From Clostridiales bacterium (lineage in GTDB: Bacteria; Bacillota; Clostridia; Christensenellales; JAISNN01): a DNA stretch of 64,000 nucleotides. Made by a program: the position numbers and the translations under genes. This document shows, piece by piece, positions 19,500 to 28,300 of this stretch (its first letter is position 1; every line of letters begins with the position of its first letter). The stretch covers positions 1 to 64,000 of the forward strand of contig JAISNN010000014.1 in assembly GCA_031276195.1 (NCBI GenBank), read 5' to 3'. The notes under the pieces are model-generated. The model did not search any database and was not told where the DNA came from. It saw only the letters and a program-made list of their open reading frames with translations.

Positions 19500-20303
19500 A
19501 TGTTAAATTTAAAAAATGCTCGTTCAAAATTTGTAAATTTTTTCATCGTCGCGCTTTTAGCGATAATTGCGATGACGTTTTCCGCTTGTAGTGTTTACGA
19601 TGGTTCGGGAGAAGAGGATAAAAAACCCGCGGCGGTTACGGTCAGCCTGAACCCTAACGGCGGCACATTAGACAAATTGACCTTTGTCGGCTTCCCCGGC
19701 GAACCTATGAACCTCCCCGTTCCGGAGCGCGAAAAACATACTTTTGATAAATGGTATGAGGGGTGGTCTCCCATATCCCAAACCGAGTTCCCGGCAAAAG
19801 ACACTCAATTAACGGCTCGCTATTACACACAAGAAGAATATGAACAGACGATAGAAAGCCTCCCCTCTAAACTAAATGAAGAATATTACGACGATGATTT
19901 CAGTTGGGGTAAAAGTTATGAATGGATAGGTTGGAATGAAAAGGATTTTACGGCTGAAAACTGGGATAAGTTTCTCTGGCTTCAAAAAAACCCCAACATC
20001 ACAATGAATCTTTCGGTTACGTTAGAGGCACGCATAGGCGGAGGCAATGATTATGCTGTTTTTGAAATAACGGGCGCAAACTCTAGCGACGTTATAACGT
20101 ATATAAACGTAACTCATAGAGTTTATACGAGTTATACGATAAGCGGAACATCCACCGCAAAGGTATTAGTTCTCGGCAATTCTATCGGATGTCCTATCAA
20201 ATTTTTCACCTCTAATGAAAATATTTTAGACGGAAAACTTTATTATAGAAATATAGAACCTATGACAATTACTTTTATCCAACCAATCGGCTCACTAATT
20301 TAG
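19500..20303 (+). CDS. Lipoprotein with one InlB B-repeat-like domain
   Basis: The 267-residue product starts with a lipoprotein signal (hydrophobic 13-27, lipobox FSAC, Cys30). Residues about 45-105 read as a Listeria-Bacteroides (InlB B) repeat: V-S-L-N-P-N-G-G-T-L, then a G-x-P-G-E-P-M-N-L-P stretch, F-D-K-W-Y-E-G-W and T-A-R-Y. The remaining 160 residues are not recognised; they are rich in aromatic residues and beta-type alternation. The RBS AAGGAG is well placed. Its promoter carries two dyads that may tie it to the divergent XRE regulator. Confidence 0.75.
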   Translation: MLNLKNARSKFVNFFIVALLAIIAMTFSACSVYDGSGEEDKKPAAVTVSLNPNGGTLDKLTFVGFPGEPMNLPVPEREKHTFDKWYEGWSPISQTEFPAKDTQLTARYYTQEEYEQTIESLPSKLNEEYYDDDFSWGKSYEWIGWNEKDFTAENWDKFLWLQKNPNITMNLSVTLEARIGGGNDYAVFEITGANSSDVITYINVTHRVYTSYTISGTSTAKVLVLGNSIGCPIKFFTSNENILDGKLYYRNIEPMTITFIQPIGSLI

Positions 20304-20592
20304 AATTTATATACTTAATCCAAAACGCCGATCACTCCGCTTCAATCTGATATAGCGAAATTTTGTGCTTATTGCCGCATATAATCAACTTGCCGAACTC
20401 ATTTTTAAGTTGTGCGGAATACTGTTCGTGACGATGTTCCAAACAATTCTTGACCGTGTATAAAATGTACGCGGTCTTTTTTTTATTAAATTTAATGAAA
20501 GTTTTTGAAAGAGGGCGCGGAAGAGAAACTTTTTGACAAAAAGTTTTCTCCCGCATAGAATAAATAATAAAAAAATAAAAAATAAAGCCGTT
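20304..20592. repeat. Intergenic region with an inverted family B copy
   Basis: The B element at about 20495-20560 is in the reverse orientation (CTTTTTGACAAAAAGTTTTC). Between 20335 and 20490 a minus-strand frame stays open, but its only start lies inside the repeat, so I do not call a gene. Confidence 0.55.
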
Positions 20593-21831
20593 TTACGCGT
20601 GTCTGTATTTTCTGACGTGATTTTTTGTTTCGCGGTCAAAGACAGTTTCGCACCGGTTTTTGTGCAGGAGACGGGAAAGCGCGTACACGTCGACCCAAAT
20701 TTCCGACGCGCCGTTAGCCTGACTTTCGTCGAAAATGAGTTGCAAGCCGAAATGCAAATGCGGCGGTTTGACGTTGTTCGTGTCCTCCTTGCCGCTATAC
20801 CCCGTCATTCCGATATAGCCGATCACGTCGCCCGCCGCAACCTCATCGCCCTTTTTGAATCGGGCGGCGTAGGGGTGTCCTTTGCGCATATGCGCGTAGT
20901 AGTAATACCGCTTTTTGTCGAAACTCCTAATCCCGATCCGCCAGCCGCCGAAACGGTTCCAGCCGATCTCGGCGACCGTTCCGCCCTCGACCGCGATGAC
21001 GGGCGTTCCGACCGCGCCCATAAGATCGTGTCCCAAATGCCGCCTTTTGTATCCGAAATTCCTGCCGGCGCCGAAATCGTCGTAGTGCGAATAGCCGTAG
21101 CCCGCCGCGACGGGCGAAAAAACTTTCAGCCCGTACCGTTCTTCGGAGAGAGTGCCGTCGGGGCGGACGAGTTTGTAGTACCCCAAATATTCGCCTAAGA
21201 CGGTTCGCATAACTTCGTTGTGATAGCCGTAATATTTGTTGTTTTTCAGCGCGCTCAGATCCTTGCCATCCCTTATGTCGGACGCTAATTTGTCGAGATC
21301 TTTCGGCTTGTAGGACGAAAAATTCCCGTAATACTTGACGGCGAGCAAGGTCAAAAGTTCTATCCAATCCAGATCTCCCGCGCCGTTTTTGTGCGAGTCT
21401 GCGTCGAGATTCATAGCCTTGTCGAGTGCGTCGTAAGGCACGTCGAACGCGCACCATTTTATGAATTCCTTTTTGGGGGCGGCTGGTTTTAGGGGGCGTT
21501 TTTTTTGCAAATTTTTGAGATTTCCGCCCTCTTTTTCCATAATAGAATTTAGACCGCCGCCGTTATCGCCCCCCGTCCAAACACCGTCGTAATTTTCATA
21601 GCGGACGGCATTTTCCGACCTTTCTACGCCGTCGTTTTGCTTTGCGGAATTGCGGAATTTTGTGGTTTCTATACCGTCGTTTTGTTTGTCAAAATCGTAA
21701 AAATCCGACGCTTCTATGCCGTCGTTTTTTAAGACTTTATTTGCAAAAGACAAGCCGCGCGGCGTTCCCGAAAAAATAAAAAATTCCGTAAAAAACAAAA
21801 ACGCGGATACAATAAAAAAAACCTTTTTCAT
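20593..21831 (-). CDS. Secreted M23 (LytM-type) peptidase
   Basis: The 412-residue protein has an N-terminal hydrophobic segment (3-22), probably a signal peptide or anchor. Residues about 30-90 contain a 15-residue repeat (NDGIEASDFYDFDKQ and relatives, three and a half copies). The catalytic domain lies at about 255-395: RRHLGHDLMG (H-x-x-x-D zinc ligands), AVEGGTVAEIGWN, YYYYAHM and PPHLHFG (H-x-H). M23 enzymes cut peptidoglycan cross-links; the family also has non-lytic members. The start is ATG at 21831 with no strong RBS. Confidence 0.88.
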   Translation of the reverse strand: MKKVFFIVSAFLFFTEFFIFSGTPRGLSFANKVLKNDGIEASDFYDFDKQNDGIETTKFRNSAKQNDGVERSENAVRYENYDGVWTGGDNGGGLNSIMEKEGGNLKNLQKKRPLKPAAPKKEFIKWCAFDVPYDALDKAMNLDADSHKNGAGDLDWIELLTLLAVKYYGNFSSYKPKDLDKLASDIRDGKDLSALKNNKYYGYHNEVMRTVLGEYLGYYKLVRPDGTLSEERYGLKVFSPVAAGYGYSHYDDFGAGRNFGYKRRHLGHDLMGAVGTPVIAVEGGTVAEIGWNRFGGWRIGIRSFDKKRYYYYAHMRKGHPYAARFKKGDEVAAGDVIGYIGMTGYSGKEDTNNVKPPHLHFGLQLIFDESQANGASEIWVDVYALSRLLHKNRCETVFDRETKNHVRKYRHA

Positions 21832-22083
21832 ACAAATTATTTTGCATAAAAAAGGATTTATTATGTATTTGATACCGATCGTTTTTTTGTTTTTTGAGTT
21901 CTCTAAACTATATTTATATCAATCTTTTTTGTCTTTTAAAGCATTATAATTTCTATTGATATCGATTATTTTTTGTCTTTAAAAGCGTTATAATTTCCAT
22001 TGATATCGATCGCTTTTGTCTTTAAAAGCATTATAAATTTTATTAATATCGATTGTTTTTTGTCTTTAAAAGCCCCGTATATA
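21832..22083. repeat. 43/44-bp tandem array
   Basis: GTCTTT(T)AAAGC recurs at 21931, 21975, 22018 and 22062, steps of 44, 43 and 44 bases, separated by TATAATTTCTATTGATATCGAT-like sequence. The step equals that of the dnaX-ybaB array although the sequence differs. No gene. Confidence 0.8.
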
Positions 22084-23109
22084 TCATTTTCTATCATTTT
22101 TTTCGTCTTTTTCGGGTTCTTTAAGCATATCGCCCCTCGGGAGTCGATATTTTGTTCCGCAAAACGCTATCGCGCAAACGCTTTTCGCGCCCGCGCCAAG
22201 CAAAACTTTGGCGCATTCGTTGATCGTCGAACCCGTAGTGATAACGTCGTCGATCAAAAGTATGCGTTTTCCTTTGATTTTTTCGATATTTTCATTTTTA
22301 GGCGCATCGCTTCCCGTAATTTTATTGATATTTGAGGTGTTTTTATCGGTATTTGAGGCGTTTTGATAGGTGTTTTTATCGGGATTTGAGGTGTTTTTAT
22401 CGATGTTTACGGTGTTTTGGTAGGTGTTTTTATCGGGATTTGAGGTGTTTTTATCGGGATTTACGTTGGTATTTGAGGCGTTATTTGCGGGGGCGGGGGC
22501 GTATTCGGCGATCCCAAAAGCCCCTTCCAGATTTTTGCGTCTTTCATACGCGGTCAATCCGATTTGGTGTTTTGTTTCACGCGTTTTGATCAAAACGTCC
22601 GCAATCATTTCAATCCCCAAAATTTCCGCGGCGGCTTCGCCTATCAAGCGGCTTTGGTTGAACCCTCTGATTTTTTCCGCCTCCTTAAACATCGGGACGG
22701 GAATCAACGCGTCGGCGGAATAATCCCGTCTGACGTATTCGGCGGCGACGAACCCGCCCATCGGTTTCGCGTAATATTGCTTGTTATTGAATTTGAGTTG
22801 CTCGACAAGTTTTGCGGCGGCTCCCTCGTAGATAAAGGGCGAATTCGCGCGCTCGAAAGCCTTTCGGTGGTTTTGGCATTCCAAACAAAAGCGCGCTTCG
22901 TCAAAAAAGGGCTTTCCGCATTTTTCGCATATGTTGTATTCGTCGGAAATATACGGCAACGCCGAAACACACTCTCCGCAAAGCGAAAACCGCCGATCGG
23001 ATTTTAGTTCCTCTCCGCAAACTAAGCAAACCGCGTCGGTCGGGAATAGTCCAAAAAGGAATTTGCTTTTTAGTTTTTTAAACTTTTCCCTAACCGTAAC
23101 AGCCGCCAT
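22084..23109 (-). CDS. ComF-family phosphoribosyltransferase-like protein with repeat insertion
   Basis: The 341-residue protein has a ComF layout: an N-terminal zinc-binding region (CLVCGEEL, CGEC, CEKCGK, CLEC), the conserved YEGAAAKLVEQLKFNNK, LIPVPMFKEAEKIRGFNQSRLIGE and T-x-x-Q-x-x-L-x-x-x-x-R-x-x-N. It ends with the PRPP loop RILLIDDVITTGST. ComF in Bacillus supports DNA uptake; the role here is not known. Residues about 215-275 are an N/D/K/T-rich insertion built on a seven-residue unit (DKNTSNP), placed just before the PRPP loop. Normal ComF is about 220-240 residues. The insertion would project from the active-site side. Confidence 0.85.
   Translation of the reverse strand: MAAVTVREKFKKLKSKFLFGLFPTDAVCLVCGEELKSDRRFSLCGECVSALPYISDEYNICEKCGKPFFDEARFCLECQNHRKAFERANSPFIYEGAAAKLVEQLKFNNKQYYAKPMGGFVAAEYVRRDYSADALIPVPMFKEAEKIRGFNQSRLIGEAAAEILGIEMIADVLIKTRETKHQIGLTAYERRKNLEGAFGIAEYAPAPANNASNTNVNPDKNTSNPDKNTYQNTVNIDKNTSNPDKNTYQNASNTDKNTSNINKITGSDAPKNENIEKIKGKRILLIDDVITTGSTINECAKVLLGAGAKSVCAIAFCGTKYRLPRGDMLKEPEKDEKNDRK
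22330..22485. repeat. 21-bp in-frame tandem repeat inside the ComF-like gene
   Basis: On the plus strand the unit GTGTTTTTATCGGGATTTGAG (21 bp) and variants recur about seven times. The step is a multiple of three, so the frame is kept. Confidence 0.8.
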
Positions 23110-23343
23110 ATCTTTCTCTTTAATTTTTTATGTTTTTATTATACCATATAAAAAGATTTTTTTCAATTAAAATTAAATTTTAAATCTAAATTAAAATTGA
23201 AAAATGCGGGAGGAAACTTTTTAAAAAAAGTTTTCATCCCGCACCCTCTTTCAAAAATTTTTGTAATTTTTTTGAGGTTTTTCAGATAATTTTAGTTTAT
23301 TTGCTTATTGACTTGCTTATTTACTCAATGTTATTGCTATAAA
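23110..23343. repeat. Intergenic region with a family B copy
   Basis: The B element spans about 23203-23270 (AAACTTTTT-AAAAAAAG-TTTT and CTCTTTCAAAAATTTTTGTAA). The rest is AT-rich with no gene visible. Confidence 0.7.
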
Positions 23344-23565
23344 TTACAGTAAATCAGGCAATAAAATTACTCCTTTGTTATTTAAGCTATTGGGATCATA
23401 TCCAGAATTATCTTTTATTTCCCCAGTATCACTATTAATATCACTACTGTCACCAGTATTGCTACTAGCTACCTTTTTATTTTCGCAAGACGCAAAAACC
23501 GCTACACTAATTGTTATAAGAACCATAATAAAGATTTTTAATAATGTTTTATTTTGTTTTTTCAT
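23344..23565 (-). CDS. Small lipoprotein, unknown function
   Basis: The 73-residue product is a typical short lipoprotein: MKKQNK start, hydrophobic 8-24, lipobox FASC (Cys27), then an S/N/D-rich tail ending in LLPDLL. A GGAGG RBS precedes the ATG. It is the last of three co-directional AT-rich genes (serine protease, membrane-anchored protein, this one). It could be a substrate, inhibitor or partner of the protease, but nothing in the sequence shows this. Confidence 0.65.
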   Translation of the reverse strand: MKKQNKTLLKIFIMVLITISVAVFASCENKKVASSNTGDSSDINSDTGEIKDNSGYDPNSLNNKGVILLPDLL

Positions 23566-23628
23566 TTTTATTTACCTCCATTTTTAATAAACTATAAATA
23601 AACTTTGATTAAGAAAGCTAAACATATT

Positions 23629-24063
23629 TTAAGCCTCACTTTTTTCAAAATACAATATAAAATTTGTTTCTTTTGTAAGCATTTTTTTAGTAATGGTCAA
23701 TTCGGCGGTATACTTTTCCCCTCCGATATGACAAGAAGCGTATATTTTTTGAGGTTTAATATTTTTAAGATAAATGTTTCCATCGCCGTCGGGCACAACT
23801 ACCGCAACGCGAGCAATTTCATAATTTGTGCCGAAAAAACCGAACGCCTCGCTATGAACCAAATACACTCCCGCCTCGCCGTTATCGAGCGGAAATTTAT
23901 CGGAATCAATATCAGTTCCTTTGACGGGGGCGTTGCCAGCGGTTACGCACTTAATTTGTACGTCGTATTCTTTACCGCGGCAATATATAAACGACCCTAC
24001 GGCGGTTAATCCCAATATAAGAACTAAAACCACGCTAATCAAGGCTATTTTTTTCTTTTTCAT
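23629..24063 (-). CDS. Membrane-anchored extracellular protein, unknown
   Basis: I place the start at ATG 24063 because GGAGGG lies six bases before it; an upstream TTG is less likely. The 144-residue product has one N-terminal transmembrane segment (about 6-26), then an extracellular domain with beta-like alternation: DVQIKCVTAGNAPVKG, GEAGVYLVHSE, YTAELTITKKML. The pattern is reminiscent of SpaA/Cna-B-type folds, but I cannot confirm that. It sits 15 bases after the protease gene, so the two are probably co-transcribed. Confidence 0.6.
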   Translation of the reverse strand: MKKKKIALISVVLVLILGLTAVGSFIYCRGKEYDVQIKCVTAGNAPVKGTDIDSDKFPLDNGEAGVYLVHSEAFGFFGTNYEIARVAVVVPDGDGNIYLKNIKPQKIYASCHIGGEKYTAELTITKKMLTKETNFILYFEKSEA

Positions 24064-24078
24064 ACCGCCCTCCAAAAT

Positions 24079-25125
24079 CTATGTTCTGAACGAAGCAAAA
24101 AAATCGTACAGTGAACTTGTAATACGTGTCCCGTGATTACGCTTGAAAAATATTATCAAATATGATCCACCACCAGTGGTATGTATCCCGAGACATTGGT
24201 AACCGTAAGTTGAAGAATACCGATATATGGGCGAACCACTTTGTCCTGATGTAGTATCTATTTCATAGCGCAACAAATAAGAGGAATTAGTTTTTATTTT
24301 ACCGCTCATTTCCCACATTTGACGAGTATACTCGCCAGGATATCCTGTAATCGTAACAGTTTCGCCGACCAAAGAACTACCTTGTGTATGCGTCCCAAAC
24401 CAACCCGTACTATAACCTATGTCGGAATCGAGCACAAGAACTCCGTAATCATAATCTGTGTCTTGATTGTTAATAAAAGCTTGGCTCGTCCAAAAATTAA
24501 TAGCCATTGCTGAACCAAAAGGTGCAACAATTGCGTTGGTAGTTGTTTCGTTTGCCCCAGGAATAACTTGTATACTGGTCGCCCAACCGCCGCATTCTTC
24601 GTTATAAACACAATGCCCAGCGGTAATAGCAATATTATTCCAATACATCCAAGCAGTTCCCCTAAATACAGAACCATCGGGGAAAGTCATCTTAATAAAA
24701 CAAACCGCACTATGTGGATAACTTGTCGTCGGATTAATGCGTGTTCTTTCATCTGACCCAAAAATACTTTGCAATATCATTCCCGAATCACTAATTGATA
24801 CTCCTTCTGGAATAAATCCCCCATTGTTTTTTTCTATATAAGACAAACTATTTTCTTGTGTTTCATTATCAATGGATACTAACGTTTCATTATTGTATAG
24901 GTTATAATATTCAATTTCCCCTGTAAGAACATCTTTTTTTACGAATTCGCTATCACTTTGAGTTGACTGCACAAATTCGTAATTGTCAGCTATAGACGCT
25001 GAACTGACATCTAATGCCAAAGATGTGCTGTTAAAAGGAACGAATGAAATCACAATCATAATACTTAACAGTACAATTATAATGGCATGTAGACTTTTGT
25101 TAATCATTTTACTCATAATCTGCAT
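24079..25125 (-). CDS. Secreted V8-like trypsin-fold serine endopeptidase
   Basis: The 348-residue preproprotein has a signal segment (about 12-36) and a propeptide to about 135. The catalytic domain carries the S1B/V8 triad: ITAGHC (His171), DYDYGVLVL (Asp226) and TTSGQSGSPI (Ser296). GWFGTHTQGS and ITGYPGE are also family-like. V8-type enzymes often prefer Glu or Asp at P1; this is not deducible here. The gene is markedly more AT-rich than the genes on both sides and leads a three-gene minus-strand operon, suggesting acquisition by transfer. The RBS is GGAGG. Confidence 0.9.
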   Translation of the reverse strand: MQIMSKMINKSLHAIIIVLLSIMIVISFVPFNSTSLALDVSSASIADNYEFVQSTQSDSEFVKKDVLTGEIEYYNLYNNETLVSIDNETQENSLSYIEKNNGGFIPEGVSISDSGMILQSIFGSDERTRINPTTSYPHSAVCFIKMTFPDGSVFRGTAWMYWNNIAITAGHCVYNEECGGWATSIQVIPGANETTTNAIVAPFGSAMAINFWTSQAFINNQDTDYDYGVLVLDSDIGYSTGWFGTHTQGSSLVGETVTITGYPGEYTRQMWEMSGKIKTNSSYLLRYEIDTTSGQSGSPIYRYSSTYGYQCLGIHTTGGGSYLIIFFKRNHGTRITSSLYDFFASFRT

Positions 25126-25393
25126 AATTCCTCCTTATATAATTTTTGTATCTCTTACTTAGAACTCGTGTACATAAAATTAAAATGTACTAAAAGATTT
25201 CTTTGCTCCTTTACTCATAAAAATGCCATTTTTTTGTAATCTAATGAAATTGTTTCGCCCCATTTTAATCTATATACGCCGATTCTTAGAAAGCAAATAA
25301 ATTATTGTTTGTTTTGCCATTTAAAGCCTTTTTATTTTTAAATGAAAAGAAATAAAGTTATTTTTTCATTTTGCTTTTCAAGGTTGTGAAAAG

Positions 25394-28300
25394 TTATTTT
25401 TTCGTCTTGCCTTTTACTTTCGGGACGGCTTGGTTTTTCAGCACGGGGGAGTAGCCTTTCGGGACGGTACGCGGCACTAAGTCGGTATCGATTTTATGCG
25501 CGTAGGTCGGGTATTTCGGTTTTTTGACTACTTCTTTCGGGGCGGCGTTCGCGCCGATTCCGTTCATTTGGACGGGGGTTCTCGCTTCTTTGGTCGCGTT
25601 CACTCTCTTCACGTCCTCCTGATAGGCGGCGTATCTCTTCGCGTCGGAGGCTTGTTTTGTCATAACAAACGCTTCCTGCGCTTTTTTGGCTTTTTTGATG
25701 CCCGCTATGAGATAGTAGATTCCGTAGCCTACGGCGATTGCCGCCGCCGCTTCCGCCGCGCTCACGGCTATCGCGACCCACAGATTTTTGTGCGCGCCCG
25801 ATTCGTCCACGACGGCGGTATATCTGAACGCGTCGTCGCCCGTCATTTCGGCGGTGATTTTGTAGACGCGGTAGTCGTTGACTTCGAATTCATAGATTCC
25901 CGTATCGAAAGATCTTGTTTCGCCGTCATACAGCGTAAATTTCACGCTACAATCTTCCGCGCCCGTGATCGTCAATTTGCCGTCGCTTCTTTCGCTTCCG
26001 AATCTCAGTTCTTTGGGTATGATCACGATCGTGCCTTTATTTTCTCCGATTTGTCCCACGTCGTAATTTTTCAGGTTGTCGTTCGGGTCTATGATTTCGT
26101 ATTCGATCGTATACACGCCTACGAGTACGATTTTATCCCTATACGCTTCGGATATCAGATCGGCGTTGCTGTTCGTAACGGATTTGATCGAGATATAGTT
26201 TGAGAAGTCTATGCCGTCGTTCACGCCCGTTTCGACTCCCGATTGGATTTTGGCTAATTGGTCTTCGCCGTTATAGATTATGGGATCGGGGTTTTGGACT
26301 CCGAGCGTAACTTTTCTCTTTTTGACTTCGACGGCAGTTTCCACGCCCGCGTCGGCCGTATAGTTTTTTGTCCATTGGCTATCGAGAATGAAAGGCAAGC
26401 CCGCGAAAGTATAGGTAGTTCCCGCGCCGTAGATTCCGTTTGAAACCTTTAAGGCGACGTCTTCTCCGTAGTTTGCCCAATCGATCGTACCCGTGATCTT
26501 TCCGTCTTTATCCGCGCCATCCGCTTCCGCCGCGCCCGCGAACATATCGCCGTACTGCGCCGAAGCGATCTTTACGGTCCCGATAACTTTTTTGGTGATA
26601 TTCGCTTGCGTTTGGACGGATGCTCTCATAAGTCCGCCGGCGGCGAGTTGATAGAATCCGGCGTACTCGAACTTACTTAAAAGTTCAAAGTTTCCGCCTA
26701 CGAGGATATTTTCTCCGGCGTCCGCGCTTCTAAACTGCGGATCGATAAAGGTATAGTCCTCACCTTTCGTCAAGGTTACGGCATTGTCCAAGTGGGGAAC
26801 AAGCCCGGCGAACGAGAGGGTGTAGGACGTTACGCTTTTCTCGCCGTCGTATTCTTTATCCGGGACGGTTAAGACGGGATTTAAAGGACGTTTAGTCATA
26901 CCCGCATAGAAAGTTATGAAACTGTCGTTGCCTTCCCATTGGTAGTTTTTGGTGATGTTGTCGGAGTCTTCGAGCAGCAAACTGATATGGACGGGCATAC
27001 GGTTTGAGAGTTCGGTAAAGTCGGCGTATTCCGCGCTAACAAAGTAGTTTATTCCCGATATGAATCCATCTCCGTCCGTACCCACGAATCCGTCGAACCG
27101 AACCGCCGCGCCCACCGCCGCTTTTGTGCCGTCGTAGACTTTGGTGGTTTGTGTGAGGGAGGGGGTTACGGTCAACCAGCGTTTTGTGATTTCGACCGCC
27201 GTACCCGATTGGACGGTGAACTCGGTGAACGCAAAATTTTTCAACAGATCGGAGTCCGCGTTCGGGGTAACGGTAACATTCAGCGTAACGCCCTCTTGAA
27301 CCATATAAGAGGAATAGACCGCGCTTACGGTATACTGTCTGTCGGGTTGAGCGGCGTCGCCGCCCGGTCTGACGTAGCCCGTGAATTCTAAGGTATAACT
27401 TCCTTCGGGGACTTTGTCCGTTCCGTCGTATTGTTTTCCTTGCGCGCCCGTAACGATAAAGGATATCGGGGCTTTTGAGATCGTATAAGCCGTTTCGGTT
27501 TCTTTACTTGTCGGTACGTTATAGTTGATATCGAGATCCGAACCGCTTGCGATTGTCAAGGTCGTTATGATTGTTCTATCCCCGGCATCCGCGGACGAAT
27601 ACGCCGCGGCGACGGTATAACCGCCGGACGGCTGATCGCCGACGTAGTTTGAGAAACTCACGGTAACCGTTCCGAAGTCCGCTTTGCCGTCGTAGGTTTT
27701 GCCCGTAAAGGTTTGGTCGACGTTGAAGTCGATCGTTCTTTTTTGGATTGTCAAGCCGCTGAGGACGGTTTTTAGAGTATCGGGGATGAGGAAGTTTTGC
27801 AATAAATCGCCCGTCGTGTTTGTGATCGACACGGAGAGTTTGCTCCCCGCGTTTTTGTCCGTGTAGGCGGCGGCTACGGTATATTCGCTTGTTACGGGCT
27901 GATCGGCTTCGCCCGAACCGTTTACGTAGCCGTTAAACGTTATGGTATATTCGCCCGCGTCCGTATTGCCGTCATAGGTTTTTCCCGTTCCCGTGATCGA
28001 GAAAGAGATACCCTTTTTTTCGATCGTACCCGTACCCCAGACTTGGGACAGAGCGTTGCCCAAGCCGCCCGCTTTGTAGGTATAGTTTCTGCCCAAACTC
28101 GAATCCGCAACGGGCGAGAGGGTTACGGTAACCGCCCGGCTACCCGCGTCTTTGCTTGCGTATAAGGCGGAGGTCGCATATTGTCCGTCGGGTTGAGCCG
28201 CGCTTCCCGCCGCGCCCGAATCGGGCGTGTTTTCGGGAACGACGTAGCCGTTGAAATTCAAGGAATAGGGGGCGATATACGCGTTTGTGCCGTCATAGGT

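Noticed and set aside
20332-20556. 74-codon minus-strand frame between lipoprotein and M23 genes
   Set aside because: Its start lies in a family B repeat and no RBS is present; the C-terminal part could be a decayed gene end but no family is recognisable.
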